Positions 52,908-62,043 of a stretch of DNA of 64,000 nucleotides are shown one piece after another; positions within the stretch are counted from its first letter, which is position 1, and every line of letters begins with the position of its first letter. The stretch comes from an uncultured Acetatifactor sp. (lineage in GTDB: Bacteria; Bacillota; Clostridia; Lachnospirales; Lachnospiraceae): the NCBI GenBank assembly GCA_934436435.1, contig CAKSAN010000014.1, positions 71,723 through 135,722 on the forward strand, written 5' to 3'. The position numbers and the translations under genes are program-made. A model generated the notes under the pieces. The model was not told the origin of the DNA and searched no databases. It saw nothing but the letters and a program-made list of their open reading frames with translations.

Positions 52908-54599
52908 TTAAGCTGCCTCTTTTTCTGTATTTTTACCGGCACCGAACAGCTTGCGGATGCAGCTGTATGCTACCATGACACCCAGTACCATAAGCAGTAC
53001 CGCAACAATCAGCTGTAAACCGTCCACCAGGAAAGTTGCCTGTCCGGCTGCCACATTTTTCACCAGTGCAATCGTCTTCTGGATCAATGCGGTGAAGGTT
53101 ACAACCAACATCATTCCCATGGGGAAGTACAGTGTCCAGCCGGTACGACCGGTGGTCTTTAAGAATACGGCCAGTGCAATCAGTACCAGTGCGGCTAACA
53201 ACTGGTTCGCAGAACCGAACAGCGGCCATACATTGTTGTATCCGCCAAGGGTCAGCAGATAACCGAAGAACAGAGTGATCACGGTTGCAAAATATTTATT
53301 GGTCAGAACTCTCTGTACCGGAGTCATTTTTGCAGTATCCGTAGTGTCCCCTAAGAACAGCTCCTGGAAGGACATACGTCCGATACGGGCTACGGAATCC
53401 AGAGAAGTCAGTGCCAGTGCGGATACACACATGGTCATGAATACGGTTGCCACGGTTACGGGAACACCCATCTTCTCCAGGAATCCTGCGACACCGGAGG
53501 AGAAAATAGAGAACGGTGTGCCATCGGGCTTTGTACCGCCTACAGCCACTGCACCGACAACCACCAGTGCTACCACGCCCAGCAGACTCTCTACGATCAT
53601 GGCACCGTAACCTACCATAGGCATATCTTTTTCATTGCTGATGGTCTTGGAAGAAGTACCGGAGGATACCAGACTGTGGAAGCCGGATACCGCACCGCAG
53701 GCGATGGTGACGAACAGGGTCGGGAACAGGCTGCTATTGCCTACCTGAAAACCGTTAAATGCATTCAGCTGCATATCGGGATGCGCTACTACCACACCAA
53801 GTACGGCACCGATGATCATACCCAGTAACATAAAGGTGGTCATGTAATCTCTGGGCTGCATCAGAAGCCACATAGGCATAACGGATGCCAGGAACAGATA
53901 TGCCATGATGATGTAGATCCATGCATTCTTGGAAGCATAGATGGGAAGATTCATACCTACGGCGAACATTACTACCAGCAGGCCGATAGCTACTGCAGCC
54001 TTGACCCATTCGTTCATCTTGCCAACCTTTTTCTGGATCAGACCGAAGATCACGGCTACAACGATGAACAACATGGAGATGGATGCTGCACTGCCGTTGG
54101 CATATGCCACGCTGGCATCTTCCAGTCCGGTACCTACGAAAGTACCTGCCACCATATCGGTAAAGGCTGCAATGACTAACAGAGTAAACAGCCAGCAGAA
54201 CAGCATGAACAACTTTCTGCCGGTTCTGCCGATGTATTTCTCAATGATCATTCCCATGGATTTTCCTTCGTTCTTCACAGAAGCATACAGAGCACCGAAG
54301 TCCTGTACGGCACCGAAGAACAATCCGCCGATCAGCAGCCACAGAAGCACGGGAACCCATCCGAATACCGACGCGAGGATGGGACCCGTCACAGGGCCTG
54401 CTCCGGCGATGGAGGAAAACTGATGAGAAAATACGGTGAATTTGGAGGAAGGCACATAGTCCTCTCCGTCTTCATGGGTGAACGCAGGCGTTTTTGCCTT
54501 CTCATCGATTCCCCACTTTTTTGCAAGCCATCTTCCGTAGAAGACATAGCCCGCTGCCAACACTGCCATTGCGATCAGAATGATTACCAAACTGTTCAT
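52908..54599 (-). CDS. cstA: Carbon starvation protein CstA
   Basis: The 563-residue membrane protein has the CstA features: YVPSSKFTVFSHQFSSIAGAGPVTGPILA, FGAVQDFGALYASVKNEG, LTSLDSVARIGRMSFQE and a C-terminal GSANQLLAALVLIALAVFL. The family imports peptides or pyruvate. It is the short, single-domain Gram-positive form. The start at 54599 follows AAGGAAAC. A T-box leader (54672-54980) lies directly upstream, so expression should rise when one tRNA is uncharged, tying this importer to amino acid shortage. Confidence 0.95.
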   Translation of the reverse strand: MNSLVIILIAMAVLAAGYVFYGRWLAKKWGIDEKAKTPAFTHEDGEDYVPSSKFTVFSHQFSSIAGAGPVTGPILASVFGWVPVLLWLLIGGLFFGAVQDFGALYASVKNEGKSMGMIIEKYIGRTGRKLFMLFCWLFTLLVIAAFTDMVAGTFVGTGLEDASVAYANGSAASISMLFIVVAVIFGLIQKKVGKMNEWVKAAVAIGLLVVMFAVGMNLPIYASKNAWIYIIMAYLFLASVMPMWLLMQPRDYMTTFMLLGMIIGAVLGVVVAHPDMQLNAFNGFQVGNSSLFPTLFVTIACGAVSGFHSLVSSGTSSKTISNEKDMPMVGYGAMIVESLLGVVALVVVGAVAVGGTKPDGTPFSIFSSGVAGFLEKMGVPVTVATVFMTMCVSALALTSLDSVARIGRMSFQELFLGDTTDTAKMTPVQRVLTNKYFATVITLFFGYLLTLGGYNNVWPLFGSANQLLAALVLIALAVFLKTTGRTGWTLYFPMGMMLVVTFTALIQKTIALVKNVAAGQATFLVDGLQLIVAVLLMVLGVMVAYSCIRKLFGAGKNTEKEAA

Positions 54600-54671
54600 T
54601 TTTGTTTCCTTCTTTCTTGTGTCTTGTTGTTTTGTAGTGACAGAAAGAAAAATTCTGATTGCCCGTAAAAC

Positions 54672-54980
54672 AAAAAAGCTTTTCGTCTCCGGTGCCCTGT
54701 AAGCACTCAAAGACGAAAAGCCCTAAGCTCTCCGCGTTACCACTTTGCTTGCCGTATTTTTTCATACGACCCCTTACTCCTATCTCCATGAAGTATAACA
54801 CATACGTCATATTCCATTTCCAACAGGCTTCTAAATAACGGTAGAATACCGGTGACACCTACTTGTTACCTTCAGTGCACTTCTCACAGAGGATAGTCCG
54901 TCATACCCGCATACCGTCTCACACCACCCGACGGCTCTCTGAAATGCTTCCGCATGCAGATCTTGTTCTGCTCATAGAAT
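54672..54980 (-). ncRNA. T-box riboswitch ahead of cstA
   Basis: Read leftward, the T-box core AAGTGGTAACGCGGAG (54730-54745) is a good match to the consensus that binds the tRNA acceptor end. Stem I holds the AGAGAG motif, the GGTGGTGTGAGA apical region, and a descending strand with GACTATCCTCTGTGAG. A strong terminator (GCTTTTCGTCT/GGAGACGAAAAGC followed by TTTTTTG) ends it at 54672. The specifier codon is not certain by eye; candidates in the descending strand are CTC (Leu), ATC (Ile), TAT (Tyr) and TCC (Ser). The 5' end is approximate. Confidence 0.9.
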
Positions 54981-55064
54981 TTAACTTTCTGTTCGATAAA
55001 AAAATACCACTCCGGTTTCACAATGTCAATAGTATTCTTTTAAACCTTTTCTTGATCTTTTTTA

Positions 55065-55973
55065 TTATTTTCCCTTTTTATCTGCAATCAGCGGTTTAAT
55101 GGCGGAGTAAATCTCGCTGGTGCGTTTGCTGTCCTTGAACTCTTTGTTCAGGGCATTGTTGATCCCCTGCTTGGTCTTGTACTGACGGATAAACTTTACC
55201 ACCTGGGGGACAATGGTCTGATCATCCAGCACCTTTCCCACTTCCCGGGTCAGTTCATCCGGTTTCTCTGCTGTCTTATCCGCAGTTTTTCCGGCGGTTT
55301 TCCGGGTGTTATTCCGTTTTTTCTTCGCCGGCTTTTTTACAGGCTCGTCTACTGTCCCCGGAACTTCTTCCTGTTTTGCCATATCGGCGGGGTTCGCAGG
55401 TTCGATGAATTCCGTGGTCTCCGGGATCCCTTCCTCCGGAATCTCCGCTGTCACAGCAGCCGACAGCGCGGCTTCCGCTACAGGTTCTTCCACTTCCGGC
55501 AGGGCTGCGGCTGTAAGCAGTTCTTCTGTCTCCTGGTCCATTTCCTCCGGTTGTTCCTCTGCGGTCTCTTCCATCAGCAGATTCTGTTCTGTGGTCTGGT
55601 TCTTTCCCCACAGAAGATTACGGATGATCCGCACGGGAACTCCCTGTGCCTTCCAGTATACCATCAGGCTGGTGAAACCGTTGTCCTTGGTCACGATAAA
55701 GTAATTCGGATGTATATCTTCCTTCTGCTGCTCACAGATCAGATATCCCAGGTAAGTCGCCAGCTGGAAATCCAGTGCATTCTTGGTTCCCACCGCCACT
55801 TTGTGATAAATGATTTTCGCTTTTGTCTCGTTCAATTTCCGGTGCAGGTCAAAGGTCATGCTGTCCGCATTGTCACTGTAAAAAATACAGACAACATCCT
55901 CCTCTGCAAGCAGTTCCACACCCTCCATGCCGCGGCTTTTTACATTTTCAAAATCAATCAGATAATAGCTCAT
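55065..55973 (-). CDS. PIN/NYN-like domain protein, copy 1
   Basis: Residues 1-115 form a NYN/PIN-like nuclease fold: YYLIDFENVKSRGMEG with the first acidic residues, DFQLATYLGYLI and FIVTKDNGFTSLMVYW. These match the acidic metal-binding set of the family. A long acidic, Pro/Glu/Thr-rich linker, a Lys-rich stretch (KKPAKKKRNNTRKTAG) and a helical C-terminal domain (about 230-302) follow. Members act on RNA in other systems; the target here is unknown. It overlaps the membrane-protein gene by 20 bases. A paralogue lies at 59261-59935. Confidence 0.82.
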   Translation of the reverse strand: MSYYLIDFENVKSRGMEGVELLAEEDVVCIFYSDNADSMTFDLHRKLNETKAKIIYHKVAVGTKNALDFQLATYLGYLICEQQKEDIHPNYFIVTKDNGFTSLMVYWKAQGVPVRIIRNLLWGKNQTTEQNLLMEETAEEQPEEMDQETEELLTAAALPEVEEPVAEAALSAAVTAEIPEEGIPETTEFIEPANPADMAKQEEVPGTVDEPVKKPAKKKRNNTRKTAGKTADKTAEKPDELTREVGKVLDDQTIVPQVVKFIRQYKTKQGINNALNKEFKDSKRTSEIYSAIKPLIADKKGK

Positions 55974-57117
55974 TTACATCCTCCCCATTTGTTGTATCGC
56001 TTTCTTCCGTCTTACCGGTCTCCTCAGGTGTCCCGGGCTCCTCCGGTGTTTCCCTCTGTTCCACGGTCTCTGCAGACTCTGTGGTTTCTGCCGGTCCGGT
56101 AACAGTTTCCTGTGCCTTCGGATCGCCTGCATTTGCCAGCGGCTCCTCTTCTGTCATGGATTCTGTCGTCCTCTGGCTGTCTGTTTCCGGGCTGATCTCC
56201 TCCGCGGCTTTTCTCTTCGCCGGGAGCTTTTCGCGGATCTTTTCTTTCCAGCCGGAAACTTTCTCGTTTCTCCGAGTCTTCCGCTCTCTTCGCTTCGCCG
56301 CCCGTTCCTGTCTGGCTTCTTCCTTCAGTTCCAGTTTTTCCTGTTTTCTTGCCTGTTTTGCCAGTGCCTTTTCTTCCAGTTCCACTTCCTTGACGGCAGC
56401 TTTTTCTATATCCCGGATATAGCGGTCCGCCTTTTTATGGTTCTTACGGTCCAGGCGGTACGGATCATACAGGAAGTACGATACCGCCCCAAGTACCAGA
56501 ATCACCACACCGGCAATGGTCAACACCGGTACAATGAGACCATACTCCGTAAACTCCAGTTCATAGCAGACAAATACCATCAGCATCGCCGGAAATAGCA
56601 GCAGATACAGGATCTTCGTCATGACTTCCCATATAGTATGCTGCTTTTTCCCATTGGTCAGCAGGGTTCCCTCGATGGCGGTATAGAAAGCCATGAAAAT
56701 GCACAGTTCCGATCCGAAACCATGAAGATACCCGCAGATTCCGGTTAAGATCAGAGACAGGAAAAACATACCGAACGCCGTGCCCTGATACCAGGCGTTG
56801 CGGTACTCCGTCATTCCCTGCAGCTTGTCCTCACTGATGCCATGCATCTGGTAGACGTCCTTGCGGATCAGACGTTCAAACTCTTCGTTATACCGCTGTT
56901 CTTCTCTGGTATTGCGCAGATGGTCTTCCACCGCCTTGCTCATCTGCTCGATATATTCCTGTTCCTTGCGGATCCGCCTGGTTCTGAGCTGTTCCAGTTC
57001 ATTCTGGCGTCTCACTTCCTCTTCCAGTTTACGCACTTTTCCGATCCGAGGATTCTTCACCGTGATCTCCGGGTTCTCCGGGAGCACTATACTTTCTTTT
57101 CTTTCCTGATCTTCCAT
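55954..57117 (-). CDS. Coiled-coil membrane protein
   Basis: The 387-residue protein has an N-terminal Glu/Arg-rich coiled coil (about 25-90), three to four membrane helices (about 115-225, AFGMFFLSLILTGICGYLHG and YGLIVPVLTIAGVVILVLGA), a Lys/Arg/Glu-rich helical stretch and an acidic Thr/Glu/Pro tail ending EDVNELLSD. No enzyme motif was found. It is translated together with the PIN-like gene by a 20-base overlap, so the nuclease-like protein may be tethered to this membrane partner. GAGGAGACCCG precedes the ATG. Confidence 0.75.
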   Translation of the reverse strand: MEDQERKESIVLPENPEITVKNPRIGKVRKLEEEVRRQNELEQLRTRRIRKEQEYIEQMSKAVEDHLRNTREEQRYNEEFERLIRKDVYQMHGISEDKLQGMTEYRNAWYQGTAFGMFFLSLILTGICGYLHGFGSELCIFMAFYTAIEGTLLTNGKKQHTIWEVMTKILYLLLFPAMLMVFVCYELEFTEYGLIVPVLTIAGVVILVLGAVSYFLYDPYRLDRKNHKKADRYIRDIEKAAVKEVELEEKALAKQARKQEKLELKEEARQERAAKRRERKTRRNEKVSGWKEKIREKLPAKRKAAEEISPETDSQRTTESMTEEEPLANAGDPKAQETVTGPAETTESAETVEQRETPEEPGTPEETGKTEESDTTNGEDVNELLSD

Positions 57118-57363
57118 CGGGTCTCCTCTTTCCGTGTGTATTATCTATCAGACTTATTATAGATTTTCCCACACAGAAAAACAACCTTTAGTTTTTCCGG
57201 CAATTGTATATATTTTACAAATATAGTAATGATTCCTATTATTATTTTATAATTATATTCCATATTCAATTTTCAAAAAAAGAGGTATACTATATTCAGA
57301 AACAAAGAAGTGTTTCAGTCACTCTATAAATACTCTATAAATCAACAGAAAGGATGATGCATT

Positions 57364-57570
57364 ATGTCAAAATTATATACGATCACTTTAAACGGAGTTA
57401 CGGAAGAAACTTACCATCAGGCAACCGATTATATCCAGAAAAATGCCCTGCGTCTGAACTACAGACCTGTTGCTTCCACCATTGATGTGGAATTCCCCGA
57501 TACGATCGATCCCAACAAAGTTCCGGAGCTTACCGAAGCTGTGATCCGTGAGGTACATCAGAGTCTGTAA
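57364..57570 (+). CDS. Small protein of 68 residues, unknown function
   Basis: The open frame has a good site (AAAGGATGATGCATT), its own terminator (57598-57627) and lies 73 bases after a possible TATACT box at 57286. The sequence (MSKLYTITLNGVTEETYHQA, then VASTIDVEFPDTIDPN) looks like a small alpha/beta domain rather than random translation. It is a monocistronic gene on the opposite strand to its neighbours. I do not recognise it. Confidence 0.75.
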   Translation: MSKLYTITLNGVTEETYHQATDYIQKNALRLNYRPVASTIDVEFPDTIDPNKVPELTEAVIREVHQSL

Positions 57571-57597
57571 TCCTCCATTTCTTCCGGAACAATGCAA

Positions 57598-57627
57598 GGC
57601 CGTCGATGTTTCATAGCATCGACGGCC
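57598..57627 (+). terminator. Terminator of the 68-residue protein gene
   Basis: A perfect 11-bp stem GGCCGTCGATG/CATCGACGGCC with an 8-base loop is followed by CTTTGTTATT. Confidence 0.85.
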
Positions 57628-57644
57628 CTTTGTTATTCCAAACC

Positions 57645-58124
57645 TTATTGCCGCATTTCTTTCAGTTTCTGCATTCCAAGTACCAGTACCACTCCCACAA
57701 TACATGCTATGATGTGAAATGTGGAAAACGTCATGGCCGGAATATAGGCTCCGAAAATCAAAAGTAATGTGGAGCCGGAGATTCCCGGCAAAAACATGGC
57801 AGAGATGGCAATCATCCCGATCAGAAATAATTTTATGCCAAGTCCCATGGAAAATTGTCCCAGATCCATGGATGTGGTTCCCACCTGACCGTTCAGCCAT
57901 GAGATTCCCACCACAAGAGCCGCTCCCAGAATGCCGAACCAGATTCCCTTTGCGACCTGCTTCAGGCTTTCACTCTCCTCTTTTATGATCAGAGGAATGG
58001 ATCCGGCAATGAATCCGATAAACAGGGAACTGACCACATAGATCTGACTTTCAAACAGGGCCGCCAATAGGATCACTGCCAGTCCCATACAGAATCCGTC
58101 GATCCCGTCCGTTATGATTTCCAT
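57645..58124 (-). pseudogene. Truncated DUF368 membrane protein
   Basis: The 159 residues match the middle of DUF368 proteins (FESQIYVVSSLFIGFIAGSIPLIIKEE and MFLPGISGSTLLLIFGAYIP). Full members are about 270-310 residues and begin with another GVSGGT-type motif that is absent here; the C-terminal helices are also gone. The first 11 residues are not family-like. DUF368 proteins have been linked to undecaprenyl phosphate flipping in some bacteria. I read this as a decayed fragment, although an expressed half-protein cannot be excluded. Confidence 0.65.
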
Positions 58125-58195
58125 TGTACAGCCAGATCATTGATAACGTCGGCAGTGCAAAATTCTGCGTCCGGAACTGTAATATGCGAAGAGTT

Positions 58196-59161
58196 TCAAG
58201 CCTTTACTGCTATAAACTCTTTCTTGATTTCCAGAAAAATCTTCATATCTTCTAAAATGTGATACAGCATGGAACGGTTCTCAAATTCCTGTCTGGTGGC
58301 GGGTAGTTCCTGCCTTTCATAATAGCCGTGCAGCTGCTCCAGTTCAGATAACAGGCCCTGGGTGTCATTCTTTTCTGTGAATTCAACCGCAGTTTTCCGA
58401 ATAAACTCAGCCAGCTTTTTCCCCTGCTCCTGTGTTGCGGTCAGGCGGATAATATCTGCATAGATCCGCTTGAGAATATTACATTGTTTTGCCCGCATCT
58501 GCATATATTCATAATAATAGTCATCTTCTCCGATCAAATGATTGTTCATATAATGCAAAGCCTCTTTTTTCAAATCCGCCAGCATACCATCCAGTTCCTC
58601 AAAGCAGTTTCCCGTATAATCGGATTTGTTTTCCAGTTCTATATACAATGCCATTCTCTGCAAAATATGCACCATTTTATCATCTACCGACCTCTGATAC
58701 CTTACCAGCTGTTCCCTTCCGTCGGGCATGAACAGATTGCACAGGACACCGATTCCCGCTCCTATCACCAGAATCAGCAATTCGTTTCCTATCATCCCTG
58801 CGCTGCAGCTTTGTGCCGAGATGTAATGCGTGCAAAGCACCGCAATAGGTGCAATGGCTTCTTTCATGTCTAATGCCATACAGCAGAATAAGTATGGAAT
58901 CAGTACAATTCCAAATGCCCATACATGGAAGCCTGCCAACGGAAAAATCAATACCGATAAAGCGGTCATGATCAAAAAGATAATCATACGTTTCACCGCG
59001 ATTTTCACCGTCTCCTTTTTCGTATCCTGTATGGTTAAAAGCGTTATGATCCCCGCCGCATATGCAAATTGAAGCTGCAACGCAACCGCAAGCAATACTG
59101 CCGCCACGGAACCGGTAACATATTTTATTAATTTTACAGTTTCTTCTTTTTTGATCTTCAT
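58196..59161 (-). CDS. Aromatic acid exporter family (ArAE) protein
   Basis: The 321-residue protein has six N-terminal membrane helices (about 10-150) starting with VKLIKYVTGSVAAVLLAVALQLQ and TLLTIQDTKKETVKIAVKRM, the ArAE_1 pattern, and a soluble helical C-terminal domain (about 160-321). Members export aromatic carboxylates or relieve small-molecule stress. The start at 59161 follows GGGGAGG at 11 bases; a start at 59203 is possible but has no site. It stands next to a DUF368 remnant and a PIN-like gene with no clear operon. Confidence 0.88.
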   Translation of the reverse strand: MKIKKEETVKLIKYVTGSVAAVLLAVALQLQFAYAAGIITLLTIQDTKKETVKIAVKRMIIFLIMTALSVLIFPLAGFHVWAFGIVLIPYLFCCMALDMKEAIAPIAVLCTHYISAQSCSAGMIGNELLILVIGAGIGVLCNLFMPDGREQLVRYQRSVDDKMVHILQRMALYIELENKSDYTGNCFEELDGMLADLKKEALHYMNNHLIGEDDYYYEYMQMRAKQCNILKRIYADIIRLTATQEQGKKLAEFIRKTAVEFTEKNDTQGLLSELEQLHGYYERQELPATRQEFENRSMLYHILEDMKIFLEIKKEFIAVKA

Positions 59162-59260
59162 GCTTCCGTCTTCCTCCCCGGTATTCCTTATATTATTTGT
59201 CATTTTACAAAAACGGAACCGATTTCTCGATTCCGTATCGTTACTGCCACTGTTTGCAAT

Positions 59261-59935
59261 TTACATATACTCATATTCATGAAGAATGGACTTAACATCT
59301 TCATAAACTTCAATATAATCGTCAAAAATATTTCTCAGATCATTATGTATTCCGATAAGCCTCCTCTCCTCATTACAATGTGCTATAACAATCTTGCAAA
59401 TACTGTTTGCAATTTTCCCGTTATATCCCATGGCAACAAGTTCGCGCTGCATAAAACTATTTAATTTGCTTCTCTCTTTACCGTCAAGCCCCTGTGCCAT
59501 TCCGGCACTTCTCTTGCTGTTTACGGTCCGGGCAGTGCCTTGAGACTTTGATCCCGTCTGTGTTGTTTTCTTTTGCGCCGGAGTATTTCCCGGAAGTTTC
59601 TCCTTCCGTGAAATATTAGGATATCCTTCCTTTTTCCAAAAACTGACTATATTGTCATAATCCTTATCATTGCTGACAATCACATAGCCGCAACCCTTGC
59701 CATGCATCCCTAACAGACATCCCAGATAAGAGACCAGGTGCATATCTAAGGATTGTTTTCCGACAGGCACTAAATGAGAAGTAATGTCTTTATTCAGCCC
59801 TAAAATAGTCAATCTTATCTTTGTTGCATTCTCTGTAGAAAAAATATGTACATGGTCTGACTTGGCCATATTTTCAATATTGGCAATTCCGTCATCATGA
59901 ACATTCTCAAAGTCTACCAGATAGTATGTTTCCAT
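59261..59935 (-). CDS. PIN/NYN-like domain protein, copy 2
   Basis: This 224-residue protein begins METYYLVDFENVHDDGIANI, the same start motif as the protein at 55065-55973, and keeps LDMHLVSYLGCLLG and VIVSNDKDYDNIVSFWKKEG. A Lys/Ser/Thr-rich linker (about 115-150) and a helical C-terminal domain with KLNSFMQRELVAMGYNG follow. A nuclease fold is likely; acidic residues are in place. Codon usage looks more AT-rich than in copy 1. The start is placed at the conserved Met; the upstream site is weak. A nested palindrome lies on its upstream side. Confidence 0.8.
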   Translation of the reverse strand: METYYLVDFENVHDDGIANIENMAKSDHVHIFSTENATKIRLTILGLNKDITSHLVPVGKQSLDMHLVSYLGCLLGMHGKGCGYVIVSNDKDYDNIVSFWKKEGYPNISRKEKLPGNTPAQKKTTQTGSKSQGTARTVNSKRSAGMAQGLDGKERSKLNSFMQRELVAMGYNGKIANSICKIVIAHCNEERRLIGIHNDLRNIFDDYIEVYEDVKSILHEYEYM

Positions 59936-59966
59936 AATAAAAATCACATCCAATTCTATTGATACC

Positions 59967-60050
59967 TTCTGGGCTCATAAGCTCACGAATTCGTGCTATC
60001 GCACTCTACATCCTGCTTCGCAGGATATTCGTTCGCTAATGAGCCCAGAA
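59967..60050. repeat. Nested palindrome with three inner hairpins
   Basis: The outer arms TTCTGGGCTCAT/ATGAGCCCAGAA (12 bp) enclose CACGAATTCGTG, GC-TATC-GC and ATCCTGCTTCGCAGGAT. A second hairpin AAACAA.../TTGTTT follows at about 60051-60092. No open frame with a start site is found in the element. Confidence 0.8.
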
Positions 60051-60100
60051 AAACAAATGTCTGCTTTGCATCCACTTGTTTTTCCTTGAGGCTCATTATA

Positions 60101-60906
60101 TCATAGATTGTTTGTTTCGAAAATTATTTTTCTTAAAATAAAAAAGGGTAAAAATCGGCATTTGCAACCATTTTTTACCCTAAATACTCTCTTATCTTCA
60201 AATATTGTTGCCAATCTTTCAAACCAATCATATAGTGAAACTTTATCCATAATCATTTCCAACTCTTTGGGATATATTTCTCCATATATACACTCATTAC
60301 TAAGTATATAATCTATTTCTCTCTGATAAAACCTTCTTGCACCATCATCAAAATAATATCCCTGATATGGATCATTAGATAGCAGTATATTTTTATTAGC
60401 GGCAATCTGCTCATCTATAAATTGCTGATTTACTTTCATATCTCATCATAATTGCCACCTGATTCTTTTTCTAACGAAGTCCATACATCATCACTCATTT
60501 TGAAATATGTGTACCCCTCAGTTTCAGCAATAATATCATATTTTCCGGTACTTCCTAATACTACCGTATCACTATCAATATTGTTTCTTGCTTTTCCTAA
60601 ATAATATTCTATTCTTTCAGAGTTTAAACCACCCTCCATGCCACTTGTATTACTTCCTCCCGGCAAAGCCTGCTGTGCCCAGCCCTGCACCGCTGCCACT
60701 CCCGTTCCTCCCGGCACGGTTAAGCCGGTCACATTTGGCAGCGGCGTGATCTTTGGTCTCTGGTAAGTGTACGGATTCCACAGTCCATAGGCCGCGAACT
60801 GCATACTTGCCATCTCTGTAAGCTCCCGGGCGCTGTCATACAGCCAGTTTCCTGTCGGCGCTCCCATTTCCTTCCCCGAGGTACAGAACATTGTCACTTC
60901 ATTCAC
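60101..60906 (-). pseudogene. Frameshifted polymorphic-toxin-like C-terminal domain
   Basis: Two overlapping frames read as one protein if one G is restored at about 60438: the first ends SGGNYDEI-stop and the second starts MKVNQQFIDEQIAANK; with TGGAAA in place of TGAAA the join becomes NYDEIWKVNQQFIDEQ. The combined chain has an N-terminal YDSARELTEMASMQFAAYG region and a C-terminal domain with VVLGSTGKYDIIAE, YTYFKMSDDVW and ILLSNDPYQGYY...REIDYIL, a pattern seen at the ends of secreted polymorphic toxins. Its last 25 codons run into the hairpin element at 60141-60181, so the true C terminus is probably lost. Confidence 0.68.
60141..60181 (-). terminator. Hairpin element A, terminator-like
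   Basis: Read leftward, AGGGTAAAAAA...TTTTTACCCT is followed by TTTTTTATTTT. It resembles the element at 62227-62272 in both stem and loop and lies in the tail of the frameshifted toxin gene. Confidence 0.7.
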
Positions 60907-61168
60907 TTGGAACAGAAGATTCTGGCTCGTAAGCCCCGCTCATTTTTATTGCTCTGTATATCTCCGTTTCCTTCTCCCACGCAGTCCTATCCTGCTCTAC
61001 GCCGTCCTTTAAATAAACATCTTCCACCCCAATCTCTCCATCCTCGTCACTGTCGTAGCATTGATAAGTAGGTCCTTCCACCATTGTTCCATCTTTTTCA
61101 AATCTTGTAAAATAGTAAGTCTCATTATATGGTGCCCCTCCCTCCCTATAATACAGAATGCCGGACAT
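60899..61168 (-). CDS. Small protein, possible remnant of a longer gene
   Basis: The frame (89 residues, MSGILYYREGGAPYNETYYF, YDSDEDGEIGVEDVYLKDGV) has no good ribosome binding site. The same frame stays open upstream through a single TAG at 61256-61258 into the lipoprotein gene, so a nonsense stop may have split one longer gene. It overlaps the toxin-like gene by 8 bases. The DSDEDGEIGVED stretch is acidic and could bind Ca2+. Function is unknown. Confidence 0.5.
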   Translation of the reverse strand: MSGILYYREGGAPYNETYYFTRFEKDGTMVEGPTYQCYDSDEDGEIGVEDVYLKDGVEQDRTAWEKETEIYRAIKMSGAYEPESSVPSE

Positions 61169-61255
61169 CGCTTCTACCGGCTCATCGTAAGCAGCCTTAC
61201 CCTCCGCCTTTTTATTGATTCCAGTCAGACATCGTTCCCGGAAAATCCCATATAC

Positions 61256-62017
61256 CTATCTTCTCTCCAATGAGTAGAATGCACCCTCCATCAGCAGCAG
61301 TATCTGTCCATCCGCAGATACGATCACTGTCGCTGGATTGTATCTGTCGCTTTCTCCGTCTTTAAAGCTGGCAAACAATTTTATATAGACAACTGGATAT
61401 TCCACAAAAAAACTTTCCGACAGTGTCGTTGTATCACTGTAAATGGGATACTCGTCATTTATTCTTTCTGTGCTTAAAATGATAGAAAACGGGCTTTCAT
61501 AGCCATTAACACGGATTGTGTATTCATCTTCATATTCTTCCACCGGTTGTACTTCAACGCTGATATCCGGCACAGGACTCTCCTCTGCCGCGCGGACCGC
61601 CTCGTGATATTCCCCGAAAAACGTTTCCCGTGCTTCCTCATCCGCATAAGTATCCGGCTCAAACTTGCGCAGATCATACGGGAGAACATAGCCCATATAT
61701 GTATCCGTCATCCATGTTCCTTTTAGCGGAGCTATCATAGCATCTGTCTCTTCCAAACTCCACCGGTTGTTAATTCTTCCCGTATCCCTCAGCCTGTCTC
61801 TGCTAATCGAAATTTCTTTTCCATCCAAAACCCGGAATGTGATATTCTCATTTTCGGAGACATCTTTACGCTCTTCCTCTGTACTTGAAATCTCTATCTT
61901 ACTTTCATACTCGCTATGCCATATTCCTTGACCTTCCTGTCCTTCGGCAGAGCATGCGCTAGTCTGAATAGCGAACAATATGATGATGCTGATAAAAATA
62001 AATTTTTTTCTCCCCAT
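61256..62017 (-). CDS. Lipoprotein of unknown function
   Basis: The start at 62017 has GGAGAGCTGTC upstream. A signal peptide (GRKKFIFISIIILFAIQTSAC) ends in a lipobox QTSAC, so the protein should be lipid-anchored outside the membrane. The mature part (about 230 residues) has ITFRVLDGKEISISRDRL, WMTDTYMGYVLPYD and a beta-rich C terminus (PATVIVSADGQILLLMEGAF). No family is recognised. It stands before a toxin-like remnant, where lipoprotein partners or immunity proteins are common, but nothing proves that link. Confidence 0.72.
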   Translation of the reverse strand: MGRKKFIFISIIILFAIQTSACSAEGQEGQGIWHSEYESKIEISSTEEERKDVSENENITFRVLDGKEISISRDRLRDTGRINNRWSLEETDAMIAPLKGTWMTDTYMGYVLPYDLRKFEPDTYADEEARETFFGEYHEAVRAAEESPVPDISVEVQPVEEYEDEYTIRVNGYESPFSIILSTERINDEYPIYSDTTTLSESFFVEYPVVYIKLFASFKDGESDRYNPATVIVSADGQILLLMEGAFYSLERR

Positions 62018-62043
62018 GACAGCTCTCCTTCCATAATCTAAAA

